Notes under the pieces: model-generated | What the model was told of the DNA's origin: nothing | Seen by the model: only the letters and a program-made list of their open reading frames with translations | Database searches by the model: none | Position numbers and translations under genes: made by a program | From: Tamarix chinensis | Lineage: Eukaryota; Streptophyta; Magnoliopsida; Caryophyllales; Tamaricaceae | Assembly (NCBI GenBank): GCA_030549775.1 | Contig: CM060175.1 | Location: 32,467,262-32,531,261 of the forward strand | DNA: 64,000 bases | Direction of reading: 5' to 3' | Shown: positions 11,560 through 23,372 of the stretch, piece after piece | Position numbering within the stretch: position 1 is the first letter of the stretch | Layout of the letters: each line of letters opens with the position of its first letter

Positions 11560-12539
11560 CCTTTTGAGGTAAGCTTTTCCAGTTTCTTCTCCCTCGCCTA
11601 TTCGTAAATGGGGTTTTGAGATTGAATTTAATCATCATCCCCTAACTTACCAACCCACTACCATGCCCATTTCTGACTGCTCTCAACCCCCACCACCCCA
11701 TCAAATTAGCCCTCACTTCTTAGCATGCCTACACTCAACGTCACTAATCTCATCCCCCATTTTCCTGAGAATGTCGACCGACCTTGCCTCTATGCATCTC
11801 AATTATTATCCATTATCATTCATCACTTGTGTTATTACGCTCTTCTCCCTTCTCTTTGTGCAAATATCCCTAAGTGATAAGCATTCTTCCATTTACCCTC
11901 TTCTTCCCTCTATTGAGAAACACAAAGGCATTCTCTATTTTTCTCCTTTCATTAAGTAAGAATTGTCTTCCTTTCCCTTATTCTAATATTAATTTTATTT
12001 CTCTCCAACTTTTATTAAGCATGGAAAAATTAAGATTAAGAAAGGTTGAAGATTTCAATTATTTCCTTAACACCTTATTTTTTAGACGAAGATGGTATTT
12101 TGTGCCCTTCTCCTTCTTCTAAGTTTTCATATTTTTTAATTATTTTTAGAGAGGATTTTAATGGTTTTTACTCTCTTAGGAATCAAATTTCTTCTAGATA
12201 TGCCATCTAGTTGGAGTTTTGTTCTAGAAGTATTACTTCAAGGTAAGGCATTCTTATCGTTAACATAGTTAGGTTTCTTCGGTATATTAGGGTTCCATGA
12301 GTTTGTGATTATATGAGCATGATCTAATTGTGTTCAATGGTATAAGCATATCGTATGATACTTCCCAAGTTAGTGTTGTTGGAATTCACTAATTTTAATC
12401 ATAAAATAGATTGTTTGAGAATAATTTGTTTAAGTATGTACATTACCATATATCTATGTGAAACTATGTGTGTAGCATACATTTTTGTGTGTTTTTTGAT
12501 ATAGAAGAATGCTAGGATTAATATGGTAAAGCGTGGTAA

Positions 12540-12970
12540 ATTTTTGGTGTGTTTCACTACTCTAGGTAGTGTTTTACCCAAACTAATTGATCGGTTTCTT
12601 GAACCCATTAACTGGTTTTGCAAGAAGTTGAATGGTTTGGAGTTTTGGAATAGCTGGTCACGAGATCAATCAATAGTCTTGATGAACTATTTGATTGGTT
12701 TGATGAATATCAATCGATTGCAGAAACCCATAGACTAGGGTCCTTGTAAACAAACATGGCCTAGTTTATGTTCAGACCTATCAACCATTTGAGTGGTAAC
12801 TATGACCAGTTGATTGATTGGTTAAACCTGTTGATTTGTTTCTCTACAGGCCAAAATGGGTTGGTCGCTACTTAAACCCGTCGACCCATTAGACCAAACA
12901 AGTTAGTTGGTTCCCATGAATATTCAATCATGGGGCCAACTAGTTGATTGATTTTCTAGTATTGTTTTGG
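12540..12970 (+). repeat. cluster of imperfect ATTGATTGGTTTG-type repeats
   Basis: Variants such as TAATTGATCGGTTTCTTG, ATTTGATTGGTTTGATG and AGTTGATTGATTGGTT recur about every 30-60 bp, inside the presumed G1 LTR. Spacing is irregular. Function unknown. Confidence 0.55.
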
Positions 12971-13149
12971 TCCAGGTTTGGTATAACTAGACTAGTGAAA
13001 TGGTTTGAAGGAATGATCTATCTGGCTAGAAGCCGCCTATTTTGCTATAATTTATTGTGCTTTTCTTGCATTTTTTGTGTTGATACTTCCATGAATTTTA
13101 AACATTTTAATTATGATTTCAATTATGATTGACCTAATTTAATATGAAT

Positions 13150-13440
13150 CACCATGATGGTATTTGAGGTTTGATTTTGGTTAATTCTAGTATCATCTCT
13201 AAACACCCAAATGGTGGATTTTATGCCTTATGAATGAGTTCGGTTTCATCTTTAAACATCCAGATTGTGGATTTATTAACTTTTTGTGTTTGGTGTTATC
13301 ATTTGGAAATGCCTAATTTGGTTAAATAATGGATTTTATTTTGTTTGGTTTCATCAGTTAGAAACACCCAATTTGGTTACATGTGGATTTTGTTGTGATT
13401 TGTGATATCACTTTTAACGTAAATTAATAGTTTGAGATTT
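13150..13440 (+). repeat. about 60-70 bp tandem repeat, four degenerate units
   Basis: Units share GGTTTCATC...AAACACCCAAATTGGT...GGATTTT. Starts lie near 13165, 13235, 13300 and 13360. They lie inside the G1 LTR. Confidence 0.65.
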
Positions 13441-13629
13441 TATTTGAGCCTTTTTCTCTGGCTGTCGGGGTAGCTACCAAGAGTTAGCAGGCAGATCGCC
13501 CTTAGTTATCTTTTCATTCAGTACCTATTTCCTTCTCTTTGAGGTTATGGTCAGCATAGGGTATACATATATCTTTAAGGTATAAGATTATACTATGGTA
13601 GGATGGCATGGCATTGATGACAAGCAAAA

Positions 13630-13920
13630 GTGGGTAAGGTATCCCAGTACAAGCCCCCTAGCACTTCGTATTATCCATTTCTTAGGTGGGTGTGGTGTCC
13701 CAAATTTTTATCCCTCGCGACAAGGGCATTCAAGGTGTGGTGGGTGAGGTATCCCTATACAAGTTCACATTGTGTACTTTGACCACGTGTAGTGGGTGTG
13801 GTATCCCATTTTTTTTTTGCAGTTATATTCAATTTGTGGTGGGTGTGGTATCGTCAAAGAAAGACCCTTTGATGTATCCTGACCATGTATGATGTTGTGG
13901 CATCCCACTATGATTATTTG
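13630..13920 (+). repeat. array of GTGGGTGTGGTATCCC units
   Basis: At least six variants of GTGGG(T/A)(G)(T/A)GGTATCCC spaced about 50-60 bp. The array occupies the same place in the G1 LTR as the ATAATAGTGG arrays do in families L, M and N. Confidence 0.7.
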
Positions 13921-14718
13921 TTCTACCATGTCTTACATTCGTGGTGGAGAACTAGGTGGTCGAACAAACTATCTTATTAACTGTAAATTATGCAATCACT
14001 AAAGGAGGAATCCTAATATGGTTTATATCATATGAATTGCATGTATTATGTATTTTTATACTCTAATGATTTCCTTATGATCATGCCATGCTATACTTGA
14101 GTTGTACCAATATGATATCGACATGTTGTTACGTAACTTCAATGTGTTGCATTAGCCATACCATGTTTTATGTAGGTTATTTTATCAATATTTTACCGTG
14201 CTAATACTACACTTATTCGGTCACTATGATGATCAAATTTCTAGCCTGGGGAAAAGAGGACGATTTTTAGGGTTAAGAATCTCAACTAAAGTACGCTTAA
14301 GGTGATGACACAAGCCATTAGTGGGCCATTACTTGGGGTTAGAGGTTTATGATTATGGCTAAGAGTTAGGCTATCCAGTTATTAGTATTTTTCCCACTTC
14401 GTTGGGATTATTTTTATATTTTCAGTTATTTAAACTCTTGTCTCGATTTTCTATATTTGGTTTTGTAAAACTATCAAGCTCATTCTATCTATAATATTAT
14501 TCTAGTATTTATTATCTTATATTGCCATATTATTATTATGATCATGCATTCCATTGTTTCTTATTCCATTTTCCTTGCATCAAGAATGAGTTAGGTGATG
14601 ATATCACCTCTTTCATGGTTTATGTGGCGGTAACATTCCCCCATTTATGCTTTTCAAACACTTTCGCATTATCTTAAAAATGAAATTTTCTATTTCAAAA
14701 CTTTGGGTGGTTACAAGT

Positions 14719-14730
14719 TGGTATCAAAGC
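14719..14730 (+). promoter_or_regulatory. primer binding site of G1 (tRNA-Met type)
   Basis: TGGTATCAAAGC three bases after the LTR end GGTTACA. It has one mismatch to the standard TGGTATCAGAGC. Confidence 0.85.
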
Positions 14731-14965
14731 TTATGTTTTTAAATCCTTAAGTTGTTTTGCAAAAATAAAGTTCTATGGTTCCATCCAAACTTGTAGAACC
14801 CTTTTTAGTCTATGAGTGAGCATTTGTTTAGGTTAGGAGTTGGCCTTAATTTTATATAATAGGACTAACTTCTTGTCTTATGTACAATGTACTACCTTTA
14901 TGTATACTAATGGTATATTTTGTATTTGATTCCTTTCTAATGTGGCTTACCATTCTAGGGTTGTG

Positions 14966-15870
14966 ATGGTTAAAAATCAGTATCTTGAGGGTTTCATGGA
15001 GGGAAAGATTTAGAGTGAGGAAGCTCCATAGGCACTTCCACCTCCTTTTCTAATGTTGCTTCATCGGGTCAAACTTTATTTCCCTTCAGGTTTTGATGGT
15101 AAGGAGGACCTAGAAGTATTGGAGCATTAGCTAAGGGGTTTTGAGAAGATCAATGCAACTAATGGTTTCCTAAAGATAAGGCATGTGGATATCAATGTAT
15201 TCCACTTGTAAGGTTGTGCTCATAAGTGGTGGAGATGTCAGCAGCTAATGGGAGCCACTACAAACCAATGAAAGACCTTCATTGATATGCTCAAGGATTG
15301 GGCTTATCCTACTCACCTAAGGATGGTGAAGTGTGATAAGTTCTTAGCATTACGTTAGGGAACGTCTTTGGTGGAGGAGAACTACAACCATTATTTGGAC
15401 CTGGTCTGTTTTCTCCATAGGTTGACACCAACGAGAGGATGAAGGTGCATCATTTCCAACTGGGGTTAAGTTTGAGGCTCCAGATGATGCTAGTAGGATG
15501 CACAGGAGCTACAAGATTTGTACGATTATGCCTTAGGGGCATCGAAAATTACTTAGGCCCATAGTACCAAGTAAAAGGCTAAGAAAAGGTTTATGGGCGG
15601 TTAGCACCACAGGGGGAGATAAGAGGTTCCAAACCACAAGCAGTCATCAGTTAGAAGTTGTACCCTGCTTTGGAGGACAATTAATTCAGCCTGGTGTGAG
15701 GCATTTCATCTATTAGTGGTTTGGTAAAAACCACCCAAGGAAGGATTGTACTGGGTAGCCAGTTTAGTGCCATGGTTGTGGCTAGTTGAGTGATCATCGG
15801 CTTGAGTGTCATACCATTAGGGGTAATGCTCTACAAGGGTAGGCACGTTTGTAGGGTACAGTGGCACAAA
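14966..15870 (+). pseudogene. G1 gag remnant with CCHC knuckle
   Basis: Translation in shifting frames recovers Ty3/gypsy gag features: FDGKEDLEVLEH, GFEKINATNG, CAHKWW (the usual EAxxWW region) and a knuckle-like WFGKNHPRKDC followed by CHGCG and HRLECHT. Stops are frequent and mostly fit C-to-T change of CAG or CAA codons (for example AP-TAG-AL, HL-TAA-GCAH). This is structural capsid/nucleocapsid sequence by family knowledge, not translatable here. The start is the first ATG after the primer site in frame with the recognisable part. It is continuous with the protease-RT remnant that follows. Confidence 0.8.
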
Positions 15871-15884
15871 CACATCTATCTCAG

Positions 15885-16613
15885 AGAATTCAATTGATTG
15901 ATAGTGGAGCTAGCATGACTACTCCACAATAGAGGATGTAGAGGCCCCTTACTTTTTAGCAAAGGTAAGGCTTAGGCAATACTGCATGACCATCCAAGAA
16001 GTCACTTGAACATAATAAGCCAGTTAGAGGATGATGGGTAGGTCGATGTTATCATATGTATGTTCACTTTTTTTTCTCTTCCTACGTACATGTTGTTTGA
16101 CTTGGGTTATTCTCATTATTTTATGTTTATTGCTTTCGTAGCTTGGACATCTATGGTTCCTTCTAATCAGATAGAGACTTCTATTGTGCTCTATTGTTGG
16201 GGTAGAATTACATGTTTTAGGTTGTCTAGACATGTGCCCTTAGTTGTTAACCAGATTGAGGTTCTGGTAGACCTCATAGAGCTTGAGCTTAGGGACTTTT
16301 ATTTTATCCCTATTATGGATATGCTTGCTAGATATCGGGTATTGATTGACTACGCAGAGGACCGCATGGCTTTTAAGGGACCATAGGGTGCTAGGGTCTC
16401 TTACTGGAAGTGCAAGCCTAGGCCCTTAGTGAGGATGATGTCCACGGTGGTGCTCACTATGCTAGTGAGGAAAGGGTACCCTCTTTTCTTGTGTTACATT
16501 TAGGATTTAGATGTCAAGGAGTCGTTAGTTAAGGATATTCTATTGATGCGAGAATTTTCAAATATGTTTCGCCATGAGATCCTAGGGATGTCGTTAGTGT
16601 GTGAGATTGATAA
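15885..16613 (+). pseudogene. G1 protease and RT N-terminus, cut by G2 insertion
   Basis: Contains a protease-like DSGAS motif near 15903, the region LARYRVLIDYAEDRMAFKGP, equivalent to the conserved GMDWLxxYxAxIDC segment before RT, and the RT leader VKDILLMREFSNMF...VCEID. The frame stops where the minus-strand element G2 begins, and the homology resumes at 36729 with DLL-GIEPLLKAPYHLAS. Several TAG stops (GP-TAG-GA, YI-TAG-DL) show decay. Confidence 0.85.
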
Positions 16614-16614
16614 T
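16610..16614. repeat. target site duplication of G2 in G1, left copy
   Basis: ATAAT here and at 36728-36732. Allocation of the last T is ambiguous because G2's LTR begins TG at 16614; the flanks align within one base. Confidence 0.65.
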
Positions 16615-16709
16615 GTGTATAGGGTTATGGACTTATAGGCTGGGTGTTCATATGGGTCAGTTAGGGTTTGAATGTGATGATAAAGATTTAATGATGATAG
16701 ATTAAGAAA

Positions 16710-16714
16710 GATGA
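16710..16714. repeat. target site duplication of L1, left copy (GATGA)
   Basis: Perfect match to 25072-25076. Confidence 0.9.
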
Positions 16715-17194
16715 TGTAACACCCCCAAAATTTACACATATTTTTTTTAAATAATACTTAAAAATTAAACCGTAAATTCTAGGGATGCTACCACCACACT
16801 TAGTACCAAACCGATTCACTCCTACCGTTCCAGTACTAAGTGCTAAGGCTAAAGAAAACAACTCAATAAACATTAATAGATAGTGTGAATTTATAAATAC
16901 AGGAATCAAGTATGCACAAGTCTTTATTCAATCCAAAATACGAGGGTAGTTTTTTAAGGAAAAGAAATAACTACAATCATAAAATTGTTTATGAAGTGTT
17001 CAACATAATAAAGGAAACTGGGGATAAAATCTCAATGGAAAACCGGCCACACCACTCCGAAACTGATTCGGCCCAATCATCACTCAGCCCCATCCGATGT
17101 CCCATAGACATCAATCGCGTCAAAATAAACATCTCCTACCTGTAGCAAGTTAGATGGGTCTTCTACTTGTGGGAATGAGCAGCACCCGTGAAAC

Positions 17195-17221
17195 GGGTGA
17201 TCAGTACGCTACGTACTGAGT
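17195..17221 (-). other. terminal hairpin pair of L1
   Basis: CACCCGTGAAACGGGTG is a perfect 7-bp inverted repeat with a 3-base loop, and CAGTACGCTACGTACTG right beside it has 7-bp arms. The same pair occurs near 22066-22096 in L2 and in altered form in families M and N. Confidence 0.8.
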
Positions 17222-17439
17222 AAGGTAACCGAGGACTAAGGCCAACACATAAAATCACATAAACCATGTATAGGAATAAAAGAACATAAAGACCAACATG
17301 ATAACAAAATAATGAACAATCATTCGGGTAGATACATAAAGGCCCAATCATAGTCCGGATTAATTATTTAATTAATATTTTATCGGAAGTCCATACACAC
17401 CATGCCTTTTATCAAATCCATGTAAATACAGGAACACCC

Positions 17440-17770
17440 CACTATTTTAGCTGGTGGACTGGTCACTTGCGGGACAAAGTCCACACCACTATTATTCGCC
17501 GGTGGATCGGTCACTTGCAGGATAAAGTCCACACCACTATTTCTGACCAGTGGATCGGTCTGGTTCCTGCTCACATGGTGTTCCACTATAAGTAATTTGT
17601 ATCTTTTAAACATTTTGGCAAACTCTGGTTTATTTTTATTGAGCTCGAGTTACCCCACTATTATTATCGGTGGGCCGGTCACTTGCGGGACAAAGTCCAC
17701 ACCACTATTATTACCGATGGATCGGTTACACATAGGACATCATGTCCTAACCACTATTTCTAACCTGTGG
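17440..17770 (-). repeat. hairpin array of L1
   Basis: Units of CCACTATTATTNNCGGTGG separated by a second short inverted repeat. The second repeats read GGACAAAGTCC (17472-17482, 17688-17698), GGATAAAGTCC (17520-17530) and AGGACATCATGTCCT (17734-17748). Confidence 0.8.
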
Positions 17771-17869
17771 ATCAGTCTGGACTTGGCTCAACAATCTTCC
17801 ACTTTAAATAATTAATGTATTAAGTATTTTATTCATAAACTTTTGCCCGGACATGCATGACTAACTCCG

Positions 17870-18133
17870 TGCAAAACCCTAGCTCTAATGCAAACCCTAG
17901 CTCCACGTACCACACTTCCATGCAAACCCTAATTCCCATGCAATATACCACACTTCCATGCAACCCTAATACTGCCATGCAACGTACCACACTTCCATGC
18001 AAACTCTAATTCCCGTGCAACGTACCACACTTCCATACAACCCTAATATCGTCATGCAAAGTACCACACTTCCATGCAATCCTAATACCATGCAACGTAC
18101 TACACTTCTATGCAACCCTAATACCGCCATGCA
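17870..18133 (-). repeat. telobox tandem repeats of L1, first part
   Basis: Repeats of CATGCAAACCCTAA(T) with CGTACCACACTTCCATGCAA, period about 30-60 bp. The block continues at 22565-22640 beyond the L2 insertion. Confidence 0.8.
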
Positions 18134-18138
18134 AAAAC
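18134..18138. repeat. target site duplication of L2, left copy (AAAAC)
   Basis: Perfect match to 22560-22564. Joining the flanks rebuilds GCCATGCAAAACCCTAAC, a normal unit of the host repeat. Confidence 0.92.
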
Positions 18139-18660
18139 TAAAATGCCCCGGAATTTTCTAATTTTAAAGATTATATTTAAATAAGGTTTTATTTAAAAAT
18201 TTAATTTAATAAATTATTTTTACTAAAATAAAAGGGAATTTATTATGCAAATTAATAGGAAATTTTATAAATATGTTAAGTAAAGGAAATTTGGGCATAT
18301 TATCTAATTAAAGATTTTAATTTGGGAATTTATTTAAATAAATTATTTTATTCAAATTAAGAAAGATAAAATAGTTTCAAATTAATATGAATTTTATAAA
18401 TAAATTAATTTGAGAAAAAAATAGAGTACTTTGATAATTAAAATGGAATTTATGAAAAATCCTTCAAAAATCCTATTATAGCCAAAAAAGGGATTTAAAT
18501 ATTATTTTATTTAAATATTATTATTTTTTAATATCCTAAATATTCAGATTTATTTAATTGGCCCTAACCTTATTATTTCTCATTTCCTTTTTCCCTTTTT
18601 CCTTTTTCTTTCTTCCTTTTTCTTTTCCTTCTTCTTCTTTTCTTTTTCTTTTTCTTTCCC

Positions 18661-18689
18661 GAATTGGGCCTGTTGTGCCGGCCCAATTC
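18661..18689 (+). promoter_or_regulatory. inverted TGGGCC pair (site II-like) in L2
   Basis: GAATTGGGCC and GGCCCAATTC form a perfect 10-bp inverted repeat around a 9-base spacer. TGGGCC/T is the plant site II motif recognised by TCP factors. Position is about 600 bp upstream of the TATA box. Confidence 0.7.
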
Positions 18690-19281
18690 CTTTTTCCTTC
18701 CTTTTTCCTTCAGCGCAGCCCGGCCCGCGTGTCGTCGCCGTCCTCCCCCCTTTTCCCTGCGCCGCGTTTTACTTCCTTCTCCCACTAAAATGCGGCGTTT
18801 TGATCATCACGTTTTTACCGTTGCGCGACAGCCTCGGAACGCCGTTCATTATCCCTTTTTACACAAAAAACGCGTTGTTCTATTTAACCTTCCCCTACAT
18901 CGCGCCGAACCGCCCAGTTTCCCCTTCCTTTTTCTTTCTTTTCTCTCCCTCGAACCGCCAGGTCCAACCTTCCCCCCATCTTCTTCTTCTTCCTCCTCTA
19001 GCCAGACGCCATAACCGCCAGCTCCCTTTCTCCCCAAAAATAGCGTCGCCTGCCACACGTGGAGTGACCGACCTTTCTCCTGCTCATTCTCTCCCTCTCG
19101 ACGCAGCCTTTGATTTTAAATGCTCCACTCTCCATTTTCTTCTCCACGATTGCTCCATTTCTCTCGCAAAGGGTCGGGCAAAATTTGAAAATTTTGTCGC
19201 CCGATCGACACCATAACCACCATGTTTCTCACCAGCTTCGACCCCTGATAACTACCCCAACTCAAACCTAACCTCTGAAAT

Positions 19282-19289
19282 TATAAATA
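19282..19289 (+). promoter_or_regulatory. TATA box of L2
   Basis: TATAAATA followed by CCCCT, inside a GC-richer region; the only strong TATA in the promoter part. The same TATAAATA recurs at the equivalent place in the other L-family LTRs. Confidence 0.75.
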
Positions 19290-19839
19290 CCCCTCTTATG
19301 GCCATGGTTCGGGATTTTCTTTCCCCGAAACCCTAAGCATCGCCCGTTCGCCACCTCCTCTTTAGACGCTCTGTTCTCCACCGTTAGCTAATCTCGCCGC
19401 CTCTTATTCTTCCGAAAACCTTCCCTGCAACACCCTCTAATTAACTAAACCATATACACCTTTTGATTCTCCTTGAACAGGCCTCCATAACCATGCAAAG
19501 TTTGCTAGTTCTCTCGCCAAAAATTTTACCCCGAAACCATAAACCATCGCCCACCACCGCATCTGCCACTTCTACCACCCTCTGAACCACCCAATATCCC
19601 CTGCTAATTCTCCTCCATCGAGCCATAAACTTAGTTTATTTTTCTCCTTTCCCTTACCTCTTTTTCTTCATTTTCACCCCTCTTAGAACACTTTTTCGGC
19701 CACCTCCGGGAACCACCGTCGGTGCCACCCATCCCCTCCGACTCAAGGTGAAACCCTAGACCTTTTAAACACTTCCTTTTGATTTATTGACAATTATTAT
19801 GCTTTTATCCTAATTTTTAATGTTAATTCGATTTTAATT

Positions 19840-20329
19840 ATTATTATTATTATTATTATTGTTATCAACTGAATTCTAATTGATAAATTTTGTTGACAAG
19901 TTTGGGAGTATTCTTGAGTTAGATAAATTATTATTCTCGAATTTTGGTTATTTAATGGAATTATTACATGTTTACTATTATTATTAATAATATTATAAAT
20001 ATTATTATTATTAGTGTAATTATTTAATTAATATTGTAATTATTTTAGGAGGGTTAGAAACCTAAAATTTTAACTAAGTCTCGCACATTTGCTTTTTACA
20101 AATATTATTAACATTTTTAACATTATTACTAATTACATTATTATTATTATTATCTTTATTAACTTTTATATTATAAGTATATATATATAATATTAATATC
20201 ATTATTACATTTTTGAATAGTGTTATTATTAAATGGAGTGATTTTGAAAGCCACCTTGTAATTTTAAGAATTATGGTATTATTAATATTAATATTCTACT
20301 AATAAGAGTATTATTAATAATGTTTTACT

Positions 20330-20364
<35 letters not shown>

Positions 20365-20400
20365 TCTTTTGGTGAAGGGTAGAAACCCTTATATCACCAC
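19840..20400 (+). repeat. TTA-rich tract with embedded hairpins, L2
   Basis: Runs of (ATT)n, up to about 26 bp at 20338-20363, interrupted by short GC-bearing inverted repeats: ATTTTAGG...CCTAAAAT (20042-20068) and AAGGGTAGAAACCCTT (20375-20390), the latter enclosed by GGTG and CACC. Confidence 0.85.
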
Positions 20401-20879
20401 CCTTTCGAATGAAAATAATAATTTATTTGTATTTTTAAGTAATATTTTGTATAGTTAATTATTGTGTAGTATTGTTTTAATTAAAAACCAAATCTTAGAG
20501 TAAGTTAGAGAATAATAAAATTTTATAAGAGAGCCTAATTCTAGTATACTTTTATATAATAGGTGAACCCAGTCAAACCCCTCAAGTGGAATAGGAACAT
20601 GCACCAAGACCGGTATCATTTTAGGTAAGGGTTTATTAAGGCTATTTGTGTGTTTATATGCATTATGTGTTTCATATGCCATGTATTCTATGTTTGTTAC
20701 TATTAATTATTTTATATGTGGCATGATTATAGAGTTGGATATGTTGGTATGAATAAATCATGGCATGAAGATTGTGTGTATGTTATGTTATTATTATTGT
20801 ATGATATGGCCCTAAGACATGCATACTAGGATTGTAAAACAATGATGGGGAGTGTAACAATGTGGTGTTTGGGCTTACA

Positions 20880-21390
20880 TGAAATGACATAATGCTAGGG
20901 TTTTGCATGAAATGTGGTGTTAGGGTTGCATGGAAGCATGTCTACGTGGAGCTAGGGTTTGCATATGAATTAAGGTTTGCATGGAAGGGTGGTATATGTG
21001 AAGCTAGGGTTTGCATATGAATTGGGGTTGCATGGAAGTGTGGTATACGTGGAGCTAGGGTTTACATATGACTTAGGATTTGCATATGAATTAGGGTTTG
21101 CATGGAAGTGAGGTAAATGTGAAGCTAGGGTTTGCATATAAATTGGGGTTGCATGGAAGTGTGGTATACGTGGAGCCAGGGTTTGCATATGAATTAGGGT
21201 TTGCATGGAAGTGTGGTCTACGTAAAACTAGGGTTTGCATGTGGATTAGGGTTTGTATGGAAATATGTCTACGTGGAGTTAGGGTTTGCATGGGATTGTG
21301 GTACATGGAGTTAGGGTTTGCATGGGAGCTAGGGTTGCATGGAAGTGTGGGTTACGATGAGTTAAGGTTTGCATGGAGTTAGTTATGCAT
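20880..21390 (+). repeat. telobox tandem repeats of L2
   Basis: About ten imperfect units with AGGGTTTGCATATGAATTAG and GCATGGAAGTGTGGTATACG; period about 60-70 bp with sub-units. AGGGTTT is the plant telobox, but the array is not telomeric because the hexamer-plus-one period is absent. Confidence 0.85.
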
Positions 21391-21479
21391 GTCCGGGAAA
21401 ATGTTTGTGAGTGGCTAATGTTATGATTAAAATAATTAAGACATTAATCTTTTAAAGTGGAAGATTATTGAGCCGGGCC

Positions 21480-21835
21480 CAGACCGATCCACCGGTCAGG
21501 AATAGTGGTTAGGGTTTTACCCTATATGTGACCGATCCACCGGTAATAATAGTGGTTAGGACATGAGGTCCTATATGTGACCGACCCACTGGCAATAATA
21601 GTGGGGTGACTTGAGCTCAATAACTACAAACCAGAATTGTTAAAGCTCTTAAAAGACATTAATTACTTACAGTGAAACACCATGCGAGCAGGAACTAGAC
21701 CGATCCACCGGTCAGGAATAGTGGTTAGGGTTTTACCCTATATGTGACCGATCCACCGGCAATAATAGTGGTTAGGACATGAGGTCCTCTATGTGACCGG
21801 CCCACCGGCAATAATAGTGGGGTGTTCCTGTTTTT
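21480..21835 (+). repeat. hairpin array of L2
   Basis: Units GACCGATCCACCGG...AATAGTGGTTAGG followed by a short inverted repeat: AGGGTTTTACCCT (21511-21523 and 21727-21739) or AGGACATGAGGTCCT (21558-21572 and 21774-21788). Confidence 0.85.
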
Positions 21836-22065
21836 GCATGGATCTAATAAAAGGCATGGTGTGTATCGACTTTTGATAAAAGAAAGATTAAATGATTAAT
21901 ATGGATCTTTTTGGGCCTTATGTGTGGACTTGTTGATTATAAGTTATGGATTTCACTTTACGCTTCTGTGTATTATATGTATGGGTTGTAATTGTATGTG
22001 ATCATTATCCTACATGATTTAATGTGTTATATGCCGGCCTTAGTACTCGGTTACCTTACTCAGTA

Positions 22066-22096
22066 CGTAGCGTACTGATCACCCGTTTCATGGGTG
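22066..22096 (+). other. terminal hairpin pair of L2
   Basis: CAGTACGTAGCGTACTG has perfect 7-bp arms; CACCCGTTTCATGGGTG has 5-bp arms and is followed by CTGCTCATTCCCACAAG, a block kept in families L, M and N. Confidence 0.8.
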
Positions 22097-22559
22097 CTGC
22101 TCATTCCCACAAGCAGAAGGCCCGTCTGATCTATTGCAGATAGGAGATATTTACTTTGATGCTATCAATGTCTACGGGACATCAGGAGGGGCAGAGTGAT
22201 AGCTGGGCTAGATTGATTTTCTAGAGAGACATGGCCGTTCTCTTTTTTATTTATGACTCATGTTATTTTTATCATGTTTAAGCTACAGAAACAACTTTAT
22301 CAATGTTGTTTAAGTATTATTTGAAAAACAATAGTTGGCATTTCGAATTATGTAAGACTTGTGCGTACTCTGAATTCCGTTTTTATAAATTTGATTTGGT
22401 ATGGTATTACTGATAGTGTTTTTTTAGCCTTAACACTTGGTACCGGAACGGTAGAAGTGAACTGGTCTGGTACTAAGTGTGGCGGTAACATCCCCAGAAT
22501 TTACGGTTTTAATTTATGAGTATTGTTTTTTTTAAATGACTATAAATTAGGGTGTTACA

Positions 22560-22564
22560 AAAAC
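22560..22564. repeat. target site duplication of L2, right copy (AAAAC)
   Basis: See 18134-18138. Confidence 0.92.
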
Positions 22565-23088
22565 CCTAACACCATGCGACATTAATAACATCATGCAAAC
22601 CCTAACACCATGCGACATTAATAACACCATGCGAACCCTAACACCAGGCAATATTAATACCATCATCATTATTTTGCAACCCTAACATGTATGTCTTAAG
22701 GCTACATCACATATCAACACATATAAATAAAACACATGTCATATAACAACCCAAGATTATACGTAAACTCCACATCATATCATATATGACATAATTAATA
22801 ATGATAACATAGAATATATTGCATAAGAAGCACATAATGCATATAAACACACAAATGGCTTTAGTAACACCCTTACCTAATAGGTCACTGGTCTTGGTGC
22901 ATGCTCCTATTCCACCTAAGGGCTTTGACTGGGTTCACCTATTATGGGGCAAAATACTAGAATTAGCTTCTCTCCTAAAATACTATTAGTTTCTAACTTA
23001 TCCTAAGTCTTGGTTCTTAATTAACTACACCAAATACTATTAAAATACTAATAAAATATTATTGTAATTTAAAGTAAAAAGGTGATAT

Positions 23089-23336
23089 AAGGGTTTCTAC
23101 CCTTCACCAAAATAAAGTTAGTAAAGGTAATAATAATAATAATAATAACAACAACAACAACAACAACAACAAACTATTACTAATAACAGTAATATTAGTA
23201 GAAATTTTAATAATAATAATAATAATCTAAGCCTTAAAATTACAAGGTGGGGTTTTGATCCTACCCCTAAATAATAAAATACTATTCAATAATATTAATA
23301 ACATATATTATTTATAATAATATTAAAATAATAAAG

Positions 23337-23372
<36 letters not shown>

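Larger units (their letters stand above)
11560..14715 (+). mobile_element. 5' LTR of Ty3/gypsy element G1 (left boundary unresolved)
   Basis: The right end is fixed by GGTGGTTACA at 14715 followed by a primer site at 14719. The sequence has the giant-LTR plan: pyrimidine-rich part (11580-12120), then repeat-rich blocks, then an inverted repeat AGGTGAT-GAT-ATCACCT (14593-14609) and GTGGCGGTAACATTCCCCC before the end. I see no matching 3' LTR after 38795, so the start cannot be set by comparison. No coding content. Confidence 0.6.
18139..22559 (+). mobile_element. solo LTR L2 (family L), inside L1 in inverted orientation
   Basis: 4421 bp from TAAAATGCCCCGG (consensus TGAAATGCCCC, second base changed) to AGGGTGTTACA, with a perfect AAAAC duplication. 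It is the most complete copy of the family: AT-rich start; polypyrimidine tract (18580-18660); inverted TGGGCC pair (18661-18689); CpG-rich promoter region (18700-19330); TATA box (19282-19289); TTA-rich tract with hairpins (19840-20400); AGGAACATGCACCAAGACCG block (about 20590); telobox repeats (20880-21390); hairpin array (21480-21835); terminal hairpin pair (22066-22096). No coding capacity and no internal region. Confidence 0.94.

Noticed and set aside
18558..19216. Several overlapping frames on both strands (up to 138 aa)
   Set aside because: Mirror frames of a C/T-rich LTR promoter region; no domain.
20880..21390. Interstitial telomere array
   Set aside because: TAGGGTTT boxes are spaced tens of bases apart within longer units; there is no 7-bp TTTAGGG period.
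21480..21835. CRISPR-like direct repeats with spacers
   Set aside because: Plant LTR context, imperfect repeats, spacers not unique, and no cas genes.
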